A stretch of DNA of 64,000 nucleotides from Cupriavidus taiwanensis. Its GTDB lineage: Bacteria > Pseudomonadota > Gammaproteobacteria > Burkholderiales > Burkholderiaceae. The notes under the pieces are model-generated. The model saw only the letters and a program-made list of their open reading frames with translations, ran no database searches and was not told the origin of the DNA. Below are positions 43,679-52,536 of this stretch, one piece after another; position 1 is the stretch's first letter, and every line of letters starts with the position of its first letter. The position numbers and the translations under genes were made by a program. The stretch covers positions 1 to 64,000 of the forward strand of contig NZ_LT976853.1 of assembly GCF_900249755.1 (NCBI RefSeq), given 5' to 3'.

Positions 43679-44401
43679 TTACGTTCCAGCGGCATCCGCC
43701 GCAGCCGCAGCCGGCGATGCCGCCGGCCCCTGGCGCCAGGCCAGCCGCATGGCACGGGCCAGCGCCTCGCAGGCCGCAGGGATGGGCCCGATCACCGGTA
43801 CCGAGAAGCGCTGTCCCAGCGCGCGCGCGGCCTCGCCCAGCGGCCCGCCGCCGATGATCACGGCCTGCGCGCCATCGTCGATACACGCCTGCACGGCGCC
43901 CCCGAGTTGTTCTTCCTGTTGTTGCGGCGCGTTGCCCAGCGCGCGCGGATCGCCATCGGTGAAGCGCACGCCGGTGAACCAGGCCTGCAGCCCGTGCCGG
44001 CTCACCGCGGACTCGATCGACGCCGCCAGCCGCGGCGTGGTGGTGGCGATGCCGAAGCGCCGCCCGCCCGCCGCGGCGGCATGCATCGCGGCCTCGCCGA
44101 TGCCCACCACCGGCACCGCCAGCTGCGCGCGCAGCGCGTCCAGGCCGGGGTCGCCGAAGGCACCGACGATCACGCCGCCAGCCAGGCGGGCCTGGCGCAG
44201 CAGGTCGGCATCGCCCATCGAGGTGGTGGCCACCGCCAGATCGGCATCGTCGACGATCATCGGCGCCCCGCGCGCGGCCGTCGCACCCACCACGGCCGGC
44301 GCGGCGGCCAGGTGCTGCGCGAGCCAGGCCTGCGCAATGCCAACCATCATCTGCGTGGTGGCGGTGGAAGTATTCGGGTTGATCAGCAGGATATCGGGCA
44401 T
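43679..44401 (-). CDS. Asp/Glu/hydantoin racemase-fold protein lacking catalytic cysteines
   Basis: This 240-residue protein aligns with the Asp/Glu/hydantoin racemase superfamily along its length: LLINPNTSTATTQMM at the N-terminus, FGDPGLDALR near 82-91, IGEAAMHAAAAGGRRFGIAT near 101-120 and AVIIGGGPLGEAARAL near 180-195. Hydantoin racemases use two cysteines, in the contexts A-C-F-x-D-P-G and L-G-C-A-G-M. Here these are Ala81 and Gly185, so classic two-base racemisation is not expected. It may be a binding protein, a decarboxylase- or isomerase-like relative, or inactive. The start at 44401 (MPDILLINPN) is well supported by homology. Confidence 0.83.
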   Translation of the reverse strand: MPDILLINPNTSTATTQMMVGIAQAWLAQHLAAAPAVVGATAARGAPMIVDDADLAVATTSMGDADLLRQARLAGGVIVGAFGDPGLDALRAQLAVPVVGIGEAAMHAAAAGGRRFGIATTTPRLAASIESAVSRHGLQAWFTGVRFTDGDPRALGNAPQQQEEQLGGAVQACIDDGAQAVIIGGGPLGEAARALGQRFSVPVIGPIPAACEALARAMRLAWRQGPAASPAAAAADAAGT

Positions 44402-45122
44402 CGGCGTCTCGGGACTCAGGAGTGCTGGCTGGCAGCGGGCGCGGGCCGGACCGGCGCCTGGCCGGCCGGATCCGGCGATGCATTGCCCGGCTCGTCGTCG
44501 GCGCCATCCAGCGCCCCAAGCCGAAGGTCTCGGGCACGGGGTTGCGCCCGGCGCGCGCGCCGGGCTCGGGGGGCTCAACGATAGCGCATGGCGGCGAACG
44601 AGGCGAGCCGAATGCACTGGCCCGCCCGGCCGGCGTGCGTGCGTGGGTGGCGCTTAACGGCGCGCTGCGCTGGCATTCATGTGGAATTGAGGTGGCATTA
44701 ACCCCTGCCGCCTCTGGCGTCGCGCCGGCATTAAATCCCCGCAATGGCATCGCCCAGCCCGTCCTGTTTCCCCTTTTTTAATCACGAAAAATCGCGCGCG
44801 ATGATATTGCCCCGTACGGAAAACTGTCCACAAATCGAACAAAAACTTACATGTGATCCGCGGTCGAGTAATCGTTACGTCGCAACCATGCCCCGCAATA
44901 GTGCATAGGTGCCGCGCCCGAAAATCACACGTAACCCATTGTTACCGTTCTGTACGGTCTCGGACACGTGCCCCTAGTATCGCCGCTGCCGGGTTTTCCA
45001 AGGGGTTAACCCGATCCGCTTTTTATGCCACTGCAATTCGTCGCGCACACCGCAAACCGGCTCAAGAACGGGCGTGGTGATGTTTATTCACTTTCATCTT
45101 TTATCCGTTTACTTAAAAATCA
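44402..45122. other. Long non-coding region before the 674-residue lipoprotein gene
   Basis: This 721-bp gap has no convincing gene. The right half becomes AT-rich toward the lipoprotein start. Dyads seen are GTAAC/GTTAC (44931-44935/44941-44945) and the perfect palindrome GGGTTAACCC (45003-45012). I could not identify a convincing promoter, but the size suggests a long leader or complex control. Confidence 0.45.
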
Positions 45123-47147
45123 ATGACAGGGAAACATCTACTCCGCGATAACCCATCCGACCTGCGCAGAGCGCGTAATTCTTACATTTTGCCGAGCCTG
45201 AACTTCCTGGCCGCCGCCTGTGCTGCTGTGGTCCTTACGGCATGCGGCGGCGGTGGCGACGGCACCGATGCAACCACCTCTGGTAGCACCTCGTCGACCG
45301 AAGCTTCGCGTAGCCCCACTACGCCCGCTGAATCGACCCAGGTTGCCGACGAGATTTTCGACGGCTCCGGCAATTTGAATGCCGACGAATATGTCGCCAT
45401 TGCCTCGGATTATTCCGGCGAAAAAGCCATGGCTTATCGCTACGGCCCGAGTAATTCCGCCGCCGCAGCAGTTGGTACGGTATGGAAACCGGAGGACAAG
45501 ACCTTTTACCCGCACGGCAATACCTGTTTCCAGCAGGATTACCCGGGCGCCGCGATGGATACCAGCACCAACGTGATCTATCAGCTGGGTAACGTCGACT
45601 GCGGCCGCAACGACTACGGCAGCAACATGGGCGACGTGATTTTCCGCGCGGACAACGCTTCGGACTCCGGCGTCACGCCGCTGCTGACGCTCGCGCTGAG
45701 CGCCGGCACCATTGCCGAAAAGCCGCAGACCCCGTGGTTCTGGGGCCATACCACCACCAATCCGCTGCTGAAGGACCACGTCACGGCCAACGGCGGCGCG
45801 ATGCCGACGCAGCCGATCGCCATGGGCCGCTGCAGCGAGCACGATTGCGCACAATCGCTGGTGGCTTTCCAGAACGGCCTGATTGCCTCGGTCGGCATGA
45901 ATACGGCTTCGCACTCGGCTTCGGTGAAGCTGCCGGAGGGCAAGGTGCCCACCGCCATCGCCATTACGTCGAATTCCGAATTTGCCCTGGTGACCATCTG
46001 GGACACCAAGAACCTGAAGGGACAGGTGGCGGTGATCGCGCTGGGCAGCCTCGCCGACGGCAGCCAGGTGGGCGGTCCGTATGACTCCAGCGATATGTCG
46101 TGGCATGGCCTCTATCCGGGCTTCCGCAACATGTCGAACTTCGTCTTCATGAAGCTGCTGGGCTTCGTTGACCTGCCGGATATGAAGGCCCCGACGGAGA
46201 TTTCCGCCGTGACCGACTTCAGCGTCATGCAGGACAACACCACCCAGGGCTGGATGCGTGACCCGGTGGGTGACCGCGGCGCGAGCCTGGGTCGCGACGA
46301 AGCGACGCCTGGCCTGAGCGAAGCCAACCAGAAGAGCTACGCCGTGGGTGGCGTCAACGCGGACCTGATCTCCCGCGCCGGCGTGGCCGCAGTGATCTCG
46401 AAGTCGGAAAAGAAGGTGGTGTTCCTGGACCTGAAGCCGCTGTTCGACAAGGTCAACAACACCTACTTCGAAGGCAGCTTCAACGATCTGCAGAACACCC
46501 TGAACAATACCGGCCTGGAAGACTCGCAATGGCCGCAGACGTTCTCGGTGGACAACTACGCTCCGACCATCGTCAAGACCATGAGCCTGGCCGAAAAGCC
46601 GACCGCGGTGCGGGTCTCGATGCTGGCCAACCCCGGCCAGGCCTGGGTGGCGACGGAAGACGGCGTGATCCACGCGATCTCGGTGGCTGGCGTGCAGTCC
46701 GGTACCAACCTCGATCCGGAACTGATCAAGGAAGTGACCAGCCTGCAAGTGGGCAAGAACCCGACCAGCATGATCCACCAGGTGAATCGCGAGAGCTTCG
46801 GCAACTCGAACACCAAGTTGTGGGTGGTGTCGCGTGGCGAGCAGAAGGTCCAACTGGTCGACATGGCAACGCTGACGGTCGAAAAGACGCTGCAGGATTC
46901 GCGTATGATCGATCCGATCACGGTGTCTGAAACCCAGCAAAGCCCGCTGCTGACCAGCGTGTTCTCGGTGACCGACTATGCCGGCAAGCAGGTGCTGAAC
47001 TATCGCTATGCGCCGATCAACCTGCAGGGTGGCAACAGCCCGATGTATATCGGTGTGGGCCAGTCGGGCAATGAAGAGTTCGAGTTCGGCGGTTCCTATG
47101 CGGTGGCCGGCAAGCCGTTCAACTTCACCCAGAGCAATGTACCCTGA
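45123..47147 (+). CDS. Large exported lipoprotein, probable beta-propeller
   Basis: This 674-residue protein is not assigned to a named family. It has a long N-region, a hydrophobic signal segment near 22-40 and a lipobox L-T-A-C with Cys41, followed by GGGG and a Ser/Thr-rich linker (about 48-75). The rest looks like repeated beta strands. Segments such as KVPTAIAITSNSEFALVTI, KPTAVRVSMLANPGQAWVAT and NPTSMIHQVNRESF recur with propeller-blade character. An envelope or surface role is inferred. There is no ribosome site before the ATG; a TTG at 45192 is a less likely alternative. The gene is monocistronic, ending in a strong terminator. Confidence 0.72.
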   Translation: MTGKHLLRDNPSDLRRARNSYILPSLNFLAAACAAVVLTACGGGGDGTDATTSGSTSSTEASRSPTTPAESTQVADEIFDGSGNLNADEYVAIASDYSGEKAMAYRYGPSNSAAAAVGTVWKPEDKTFYPHGNTCFQQDYPGAAMDTSTNVIYQLGNVDCGRNDYGSNMGDVIFRADNASDSGVTPLLTLALSAGTIAEKPQTPWFWGHTTTNPLLKDHVTANGGAMPTQPIAMGRCSEHDCAQSLVAFQNGLIASVGMNTASHSASVKLPEGKVPTAIAITSNSEFALVTIWDTKNLKGQVAVIALGSLADGSQVGGPYDSSDMSWHGLYPGFRNMSNFVFMKLLGFVDLPDMKAPTEISAVTDFSVMQDNTTQGWMRDPVGDRGASLGRDEATPGLSEANQKSYAVGGVNADLISRAGVAAVISKSEKKVVFLDLKPLFDKVNNTYFEGSFNDLQNTLNNTGLEDSQWPQTFSVDNYAPTIVKTMSLAEKPTAVRVSMLANPGQAWVATEDGVIHAISVAGVQSGTNLDPELIKEVTSLQVGKNPTSMIHQVNRESFGNSNTKLWVVSRGEQKVQLVDMATLTVEKTLQDSRMIDPITVSETQQSPLLTSVFSVTDYAGKQVLNYRYAPINLQGGNSPMYIGVGQSGNEEFEFGGSYAVAGKPFNFTQSNVP

Positions 47148-47215
47148 GCGTCATGTCAGCCTGAAGCGCGCCGGTTGATCCTGGCAAGCTTCTTCCCCTG
47201 ATATCGCTTCATCGA

Positions 47216-47246
47216 GGCCCGCACGGTTCGCCGTGCGGGCCTTTTT
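47216..47246 (+). terminator. Strong Rho-independent terminator of the lipoprotein gene
   Basis: A perfect 11-bp stem, GGCCCGCACGG (47216-47226)/CCGTGCGGGCC (47231-47241), with a TTCG tetraloop is followed by five T. Confidence 0.95.
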
Positions 47247-47349
47247 ATTTGGCGGACCACGGTCACGCCGAGAGCCGGCGTGCGCTGGAGCACAGAATTC
47301 CAGCCCGCAGACATGACAACCTCGCCATATGCGCAAGGAGCCAGTCCCA

Positions 47350-48429
47350 ATGCCGAGTCCATCCGTCTCCGCCCCTAACCTCAGCGGCACCAGCGGCACC
47401 AGCGGCACCAGCGGCACCAGCGGCACCAGCGGCATCAACGGTATCGGCGGCCCGGTCAGCCTGGTCGCGCCCGGCGAGGGTGGCGTCAAGGACTATGCCG
47501 CGACGCTGAACGGGCTGTTGCAGGGACATCTGGTCGAGGCCACCCCCGACCTGCCGGCGGCCGCTCTGGCGGGCGCCGACGTGATCCTGCATTACTGCGG
47601 CTACGGCTACGCCAGGCGCGGCACGCCGCTATGGCTGCTGCGGCGCCTGCGCGAGGCCCGCCCGCGCATGCGCCGCCTCGGCATCTTCTTCCACGAACTG
47701 TATGCCGACGGGGCGCCCTGGCGCTCGGCGTTCTGGCTTTCGCCGATGCAGCGCTACATCGCCGCGGAGCTGGCATCGCTCGCCGACTTCTGGCTGACCA
47801 ACCGCGAGGGTTCCGCGCAATGGCTCAACGCCCACGCGCCGCCGCGGCCGCACCTGGTGCTGCCGGTGTTCTCGAATCTGGGGGAAAGCGACACGCAGCA
47901 CCGGGACCGGCACGCCGCCGTGGTGGTGCTCGGGGGCTCCGCACTGCGTGCCCAGACTTACCTGGAGGCAGGCGAGGCCCTGTTCGATTGGGTCGACCGC
48001 GCCGGCTTCACGCTGCACGACGTCGGTCCACCCCTGGGCGACACCGGCCTTGCGGCCCGCATCGCCCGGCGGGGCGCGGTGGTGCACGGCCGCGTCGAGG
48101 CCGCCGAAGCGGCGCGGATACTGTCAACCGCGACCTATGGCGTGCTCGCCTATCCGGTCGACTATGCGGCCAAGAGCGGGGTATTCGCCGCGTACTGCGC
48201 GCATGCGCTCTGCCCCGTGCTGCTGTCTCGCCACCGCGGCGTGCACGATGGCATCACGCCCGCGCACTACCTGTCTTCGATCCAGGCCATGACGCCTGAC
48301 CTGGATGCCGCCTGGCGCATCGGCCGGGCGGCCCACACTTGGTACGCGCCGCATGCGCTGCGGCATCATGTGGCGGGGTTCAGGGAGTTGCTGGGTGCAG
48401 GGCCGGTGCAGCTTGTTGCAGCGTTGTGA
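47350..48429 (+). CDS. Glycosyltransferase-like protein with N-terminal SGT repeat
   Basis: This 359-residue protein starts with a low-complexity segment in which Ser-Gly-Thr is repeated five times and then SGI (about residues 12-29). A globular part follows with ILHYCGYGYARRGTPLW, GIFFHELYADG, LTNREGSAQWLN, VVVLGGSA and VEAAEAARILSTATYGVLAY. The layout resembles a GT-B glycosyltransferase, but I see no diagnostic donor-site motif, so the family call is tentative. The ATG at 47350 is preferred because an AAGGAG site (47335-47340) lies nine bases upstream; the ATG at 47329 would contain that site. Confidence 0.6.
   Translation: MPSPSVSAPNLSGTSGTSGTSGTSGTSGINGIGGPVSLVAPGEGGVKDYAATLNGLLQGHLVEATPDLPAAALAGADVILHYCGYGYARRGTPLWLLRRLREARPRMRRLGIFFHELYADGAPWRSAFWLSPMQRYIAAELASLADFWLTNREGSAQWLNAHAPPRPHLVLPVFSNLGESDTQHRDRHAAVVVLGGSALRAQTYLEAGEALFDWVDRAGFTLHDVGPPLGDTGLAARIARRGAVVHGRVEAAEAARILSTATYGVLAYPVDYAAKSGVFAAYCAHALCPVLLSRHRGVHDGITPAHYLSSIQAMTPDLDAAWRIGRAAHTWYAPHALRHHVAGFRELLGAGPVQLVAAL
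47383..47436 (+). repeat. 9-bp tandem repeat in coding sequence
   Basis: AGCGGCACC is repeated five times without change (47383-47427), then once as AGCGGCATC (47428-47436). Each unit encodes Ser-Gly-Thr. Copy-number change would keep the frame and only lengthen or shorten the N-terminal linker. Confidence 0.95.
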
Positions 48430-48452
48430 CGGTGGCTTCTGCAAGCCCCAAC

Positions 48453-48483
48453 AAAAAACCCCGGCAGCCTGGCGGCTCCGGGG
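48453..48483 (-). terminator. Terminator of the tRNA-Ala gene
   Basis: On the minus strand CCCCGG (48483-48478) pairs with CCGGGG (48464-48459), with further pairing inside, followed by TTTTTTG. It lies 37 bp beyond the tRNA 3' end. Confidence 0.75.
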
Positions 48484-48519
48484 TATTCGGCGTGTACTGC
48501 GGAATGTTTGAAAAAATCC

Positions 48520-48595
48520 TGGTGGACCGAAGGAGGATCGAACTCCCGACCTCTGCATTGCGAACGCAGCGCTCTCCCAGCTGAGCTATCGGCCC
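48520..48595 (-). tRNA. tRNA-Ala, anticodon CGC
   Basis: The 76-nt cloverleaf is complete. The acceptor stem is GGGCCGA/TCGGTCC with the G3-U70 pair that identifies alanine tRNAs. The D stem is GCTC/GAGC, the anticodon stem is CTGCG/TGCAG with loop TTCGCAA (anticodon CGC), and the T arm is GGGAG-TTCGATC-CTCCT. The 3' CCA is encoded. It reads GCG, a frequent codon in this GC-rich DNA. Confidence 0.97.
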
Positions 48596-48605
48596 GACGC
48601 GGAGG

Positions 48606-48635
48606 ATTGTAGCGTACTTGGGCCGGACGCTTCAA
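48606..48635 (-). promoter_or_regulatory. tRNA-Ala promoter
   Basis: On the minus strand TTGAAG (48635-48630) and TACAAT (48611-48606) are spaced by 18 bp. Transcription would start near 48599, about 4 bp before the mature tRNA. Confidence 0.6.
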
Positions 48636-48668
48636 TCCTCGGCGCGACCATGCGTGGTGTTTGCCACA

Positions 48669-50390
48669 TCACGCCGCGATGCCGGCGTTGCCGTCCATGC
48701 CGCGTACGCGCGGCAGGTTCAGCGGGCGGGCGCTGACTTCGCGGGTGCTGCGCAGCCACTGCGCCATCACGTCCCAGATGGGCGCGCCGCCGGCCTCGCG
48801 GGCTTCTTCGGCCACGGGGGCCCAGCCGGCCACCTTGTAGGTCCTGGCGGCGTCCAGCGGCTTGCCGGCCAGGCGCATGTCGGTGATGCGCTTGCCCATG
48901 CCGGCGGCGGGGTCGATGGTGTACTGAAGGCCGCCGACGCGCACCATGTCGCCGCCCTGCTGGTAGTACGGGTCCGGGTTGAACAGGTTGTCGGCCACGT
49001 CTTCGAGGATGGTCTTGATGGTCGCGCCGCTCATCTGCGTCACCGTGGTGTACGGATAGGTGATGGCGGTCTGGTCCATCAGGTGCTCCATGGTGATGGC
49101 CTGCCCCGGCAGCAGCGTGGTGCCCCAGCGGAAGCCGGGCGAGAACGCGATCTGCGCGCCCTGCACCTGCATCAGGCCATCCAGGATCAGCTGGTCGAAG
49201 GTGCCGTTGAAATTGCCGCGCCGGTACAGCAGGCCACGGTTGACGGCGAGCACTTCGCCAAGCTTCTGTTCGTACGGCGCCCGTACCTTGCTGATGAGGG
49301 CGTCCATGGCCGGGTCCGCCGGCAGGTAGTTGGCGAACACCGGCAGCAGCCGGTAGCGGAAATCCGCGACCTTGCCGCCTTTCACGTCGAAATCGAGCAC
49401 CCCCAGGAACTTGCCGTTGGAGCCGGCATTGGTGACCAGCGTGGTGCCGCCGGCGTTCTTTACCGGCACCGGCGCCGGCACCCCGTCATGGGTGTGGCCG
49501 CCGAGGATGGCGTCGAGCCCGCGCACGCGCGAGGCCAGCTTCAGGTCGACGTCCATGCCGTTGTGCGACAGCAGCACCACTGCCTGTGCCCCCTTGCCGC
49601 GCGCGGCGTCGATGACTTGCTGCAGGTTTTCTTCCTGGATGCCGAAGGTCCAGTCCGGCACGAAATAGCGCGGGTTGGCGATGGGGGTGTACGGGAACGC
49701 CTGGCCGATGATGGCCACCGGCACGCCGTTGATCTCGCGGATCACGTACGGGTCGAACACCGGGTCGCCGAAGTCGTTGGTCTTGATGTTCTGCGCCAGG
49801 AAGGCGACCTTGCCCTTGAAGTCCTTGTCGACGATCTCCCTGACGCGCTCGGCGCCCAGCGTCATTTCCCAGTGCGGCGTCATCACGTCCACGCCCAGCG
49901 CCAGCGCGGCGTCGACCATGTCCTGGCCCTTGGTCCACAGCGCGGTAGCGGAACCCTGCCAGGTATCGCCGCCGTCCAGCAGCAAGGCGCCCGGGCGCCC
50001 GGCCTTGAGCCGTTTCACCAGCGTGGCCAGGTGCGCAAAGCCGCCGACCTTGCCGTAGCGGCGCGCAGCCTCGTTGAAATCGAGATACGTGAACGCATGC
50101 GCCTGCGGCGTGCCGGGGCGGATACCGTAATGGCGCAGCAGCGCCTCGCCGACCAGGTGCGGCGGCTTGCCGGCATAGTCGCCGATGCCGAGGTTGACGT
50201 TGGGCTCGCGGAAGTACACCGGCCGCAGCTGCGCGTGGCAGTCGGTGAAATGCAGCAGGTGGACGTTGCCGAAGCGCGGCAGCTCGTACATGGCCTCGGC
50301 CGCCTGCGCGGCGTGCGCATCCTGGTGGGGGAATGTCATGCCGCCGGCGCCGGCGATGGCCAGCACCTGCAGGAACTCGCGTCGGTTCAT
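48669..50390 (-). CDS. soxB: SoxB, sulfate thiohydrolase (dimanganese)
   Basis: This 573-residue periplasmic enzyme releases sulfate from the sulfonated SoxY carrier. A Tat-type leader begins MNRREFLQVLAIAGAGG. The metallophosphoesterase domain has HFTDCHAQLRP (about 47-57), LLLDGGDTWQGS and GGHTHDGVPAP, and a 5'-nucleotidase-like C-terminal domain follows. These are the hallmark motifs of SoxB and contain the Mn-ligating His and Asp residues. It is the last gene of the sox series, 57 bp after the TlpA gene. Confidence 0.97.
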   Translation of the reverse strand: MNRREFLQVLAIAGAGGMTFPHQDAHAAQAAEAMYELPRFGNVHLLHFTDCHAQLRPVYFREPNVNLGIGDYAGKPPHLVGEALLRHYGIRPGTPQAHAFTYLDFNEAARRYGKVGGFAHLATLVKRLKAGRPGALLLDGGDTWQGSATALWTKGQDMVDAALALGVDVMTPHWEMTLGAERVREIVDKDFKGKVAFLAQNIKTNDFGDPVFDPYVIREINGVPVAIIGQAFPYTPIANPRYFVPDWTFGIQEENLQQVIDAARGKGAQAVVLLSHNGMDVDLKLASRVRGLDAILGGHTHDGVPAPVPVKNAGGTTLVTNAGSNGKFLGVLDFDVKGGKVADFRYRLLPVFANYLPADPAMDALISKVRAPYEQKLGEVLAVNRGLLYRRGNFNGTFDQLILDGLMQVQGAQIAFSPGFRWGTTLLPGQAITMEHLMDQTAITYPYTTVTQMSGATIKTILEDVADNLFNPDPYYQQGGDMVRVGGLQYTIDPAAGMGKRITDMRLAGKPLDAARTYKVAGWAPVAEEAREAGGAPIWDVMAQWLRSTREVSARPLNLPRVRGMDGNAGIAA

Positions 50391-50447
50391 GTCTCTTCCT
50401 GTGGATAAGTGCGTGCCGGTGGGCGCGGGGCGTCCGGCAGCGCATGG

Positions 50448-50927
50448 CTATGGCCTGGCGTAGCGCTCCAGCGCGGCCACGTCTTCTTCGAGCATTTCGC
50501 CCACTTCCTTCTGCACCACGCGGCCGCGCGCGTCGATCACGTACAGCTCCGGCAGTCCCTTGCGCTTGCCGAACACCGCCTGCAGCGCGGCGGAATCCAT
50601 GGTCGCGGGGAAGGTGTAGCCGCGCTTGGTCATGTAGTCGGCGGCCTCGCGCGGGTCCTTGTCGATGCTGATGGCCAGCACCTGCAGCGGCGTGCCGCGC
50701 GTGCGCTCGTACAGCTTCTGCAGGCGCGGGTTCTGCATCGCGCAGAACGGGCACCACGTGGCCCAGTATTCGACCACCAGCGGCTTGCCGGCCAGCGCGG
50801 CCGCGCTCAGCGTGCGGCCGTCGAGAGTGCGGACCTCGGGCAGGCGCACGGTGTCGCCCACTTCCAGCGCGGCGGCGCCGGCCGCGGCCAGCAGCAGGCC
50901 CGCAGCCAGCAGCGCGCGCAGCAGCAT
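50448..50927 (-). CDS. TlpA/SoxW-like periplasmic thioredoxin
   Basis: This 159-residue protein has a signal peptide (about 1-20) and a thioredoxin fold of the TlpA/ResE type. Its active site is W58-C59-P60-F61-C62 in WATWCPFCAMQNP. It probably keeps the SoxY thiol, or a cytochrome c assembly thiol, reduced; in other sox loci the thioredoxin is SoxW or SoxS. The start at 50927 directly precedes a hydrophobic leader and lies 20 bp after soxX. Confidence 0.88.
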   Translation of the reverse strand: MLLRALLAAGLLLAAAGAAALEVGDTVRLPEVRTLDGRTLSAAALAGKPLVVEYWATWCPFCAMQNPRLQKLYERTRGTPLQVLAISIDKDPREAADYMTKRGYTFPATMDSAALQAVFGKRKGLPELYVIDARGRVVQKEVGEMLEEDVAALERYARP

Positions 50928-50947
50928 GGCGGGCGCGCGCACCGGCG

Positions 50948-51610
50948 TTACTGGTTGACCGGCGACGCCGGGTCGAGCAGCAGCGCCATCACGTCGCGGA
51001 TCTGGGCCTCGGTCAGGATGCCCTTGTGGCCGAAGCGCGGCATGTTGGAGCAGGCGGCGTAGGCGCTGGAGTCCCAGATCTTGCCCCAGGTGTACTTGAT
51101 GACGTCCTGCGAGTTGCCGCGCAGCTTGCCGTACTGGTACAGCGACGGGCCGATATTGCCGAACGAGATCTCGGCCTTGGTCATCTGGTGGCAGGCGTAG
51201 CAGTTGCCGCCATTGGTGCCGCCGACCTGGTCGGTGAACTGCATGCCGCGGCCGTTCTGGGCGACCTTCTCGCCCTCCTTCCAGTCGCCCAGCCATTTGT
51301 CGTCGGCGGGGTACTTGACCTGCTTCAGCTCGGCGGCCTCGATCTTCTTCGCCAACTTGGCCGGCACCTTGCTGCGGTCCGGGTACTGGCTGCAGGCCTG
51401 CTGCATGCCGTCCTGGTTCAGCACGCCCTCGACCGTGACCGGGCCGCGCGACGCGAACGAGTCTTCGATCAGGTGCTTCATGTCGGCGCCGCTGACGGCG
51501 GCGGGCTTGCCCTTGGCGGGGCGGGCCTTCGCGTTGTCCTGCGCAAGCGCGCCGGTTGCCAGCAAGGCGGCCAGGGCCGCGACGGCCACTGCCTGGTTGT
51601 GTCGTTGCAT
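50948..51610 (-). CDS. soxX: SoxX, cytochrome c subunit of SoxAX
   Basis: This 220-residue periplasmic c-type cytochrome has a signal peptide (1-23, ending ALA), a haem motif C137-Y-A-C140-H141 in GNCYACHQM, and Met190 in SNMPRFG as the probable axial ligand. SoxX accepts electrons when SoxA joins thiosulfate to the SoxY cysteine. It is longer than the smallest SoxX proteins because of an N-terminal extension (about 30-110). It lies 19 bp after soxA. Confidence 0.95.
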   Translation of the reverse strand: MQRHNQAVAVAALAALLATGALAQDNAKARPAKGKPAAVSGADMKHLIEDSFASRGPVTVEGVLNQDGMQQACSQYPDRSKVPAKLAKKIEAAELKQVKYPADDKWLGDWKEGEKVAQNGRGMQFTDQVGGTNGGNCYACHQMTKAEISFGNIGPSLYQYGKLRGNSQDVIKYTWGKIWDSSAYAACSNMPRFGHKGILTEAQIRDVMALLLDPASPVNQ

Positions 51611-51629
51611 GGTGTCTCTCCCGTACTGG

Positions 51630-52457
51630 TCAGCGCTTCATCGCCGGGCCGTCGTAGGTGCCGCCGTTGGCGTTCTTGGCCAGGAACATGGTCAGCGCGG
51701 TGATCACGTCCGAGCCATAGGCGGGTTCGGGAAAGCGCTGCTGGCGCAGGCAGTCGTACAGGCGGTGCTGCATGGTGCGGACCTCGCCCTGCGACACGCG
51801 GTACGCCGGCCAGGTGGTGTAGGCCGCCTGCGCGCCCTTGTCGGTCAGCAGGTTGGGCAGGTCCTGCAGGCGGATGCGCTGGCCGTCCACCGCATGGCAG
51901 GTGGCGCAGGCAAAGTCATAGGCGCCGCCGCGGTAGAAGAACATCTTCTCGCCCAGCGCATAGGTGCGCTTTTCTTCCGGATGGCTGAGCTGCACGTTCA
52001 TCTTCACGCCGCGCGACTCGCCGGTCAGGTAGGCCACCAGCCGTTCGATCTCGGACGGCTTGCCCGATGACGAGAACGGGTTTTTCGTCGCTTCTTCCCG
52101 GGTCAGGCCCTGCAGCGTCATGCGGCAGTGGGCCAGCCGCTGCTCCAGGTCCATCACCTTGTTGGTGTCCTTGAAGTAGCGCGGCAGCTCGGCGTAGGCG
52201 CCCTTGGTCACGCCCGGGCCCTTGCCCAGGTCGCATTGCTCGAGCGAGGCGTTCTTCGGGCCGGCGGGCTTCTTCCACAGCTCTTCGCCGGCGGCTTCCC
52301 ACAGCTCGGCGGGATTGCCTTCGGCCAGCATCTGGCGGTACTTGGCGATTTCGTCGGCGGTGCTGCCCTGCGCGTGCACGGCGGCAGCGGCTGCGGCCGC
52401 CGCGGTGGCGGCCAGCGCCAGTGCAGCGCGCCGGGCCAGGCTTCGGATCGGTTTCAT
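51630..52457 (-). CDS. soxA: SoxA, catalytic cytochrome c subunit of SoxAX
   Basis: This 275-residue periplasmic protein has a signal peptide with an unusually long Ala run (about residues 18-26). A single haem motif, C184-A-T-C187-H188, is present, with C236 in LYDCLRQQR as the cysteine persulfide haem ligand. C75 and C111 stand where dihaem SoxA has its first haem and probably form a disulfide, so this is the monohaem type. It catalyses oxidative coupling of thiosulfate to SoxYZ. The start at 52457 gives a proper leader. Confidence 0.95.
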   Translation of the reverse strand: MKPIRSLARRAALALAATAAAAAAAAVHAQGSTADEIAKYRQMLAEGNPAELWEAAGEELWKKPAGPKNASLEQCDLGKGPGVTKGAYAELPRYFKDTNKVMDLEQRLAHCRMTLQGLTREEATKNPFSSSGKPSEIERLVAYLTGESRGVKMNVQLSHPEEKRTYALGEKMFFYRGGAYDFACATCHAVDGQRIRLQDLPNLLTDKGAQAAYTTWPAYRVSQGEVRTMQHRLYDCLRQQRFPEPAYGSDVITALTMFLAKNANGGTYDGPAMKR

Positions 52458-52536
52458 GGGGCTTCTCCTCGCGGCCGCGCCTTGCAGGACGGGCCGATTC
52501 TTCTCTTGTGTTGCCGTCAGGCCGCGCCAGCCCGGC

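Noticed and set aside
50400..50408. A perfect DnaA-box 9-mer (TGTGGATAA) just upstream of soxB
   Set aside because: It is single and isolated, with no further boxes or AT-rich DNA near it.
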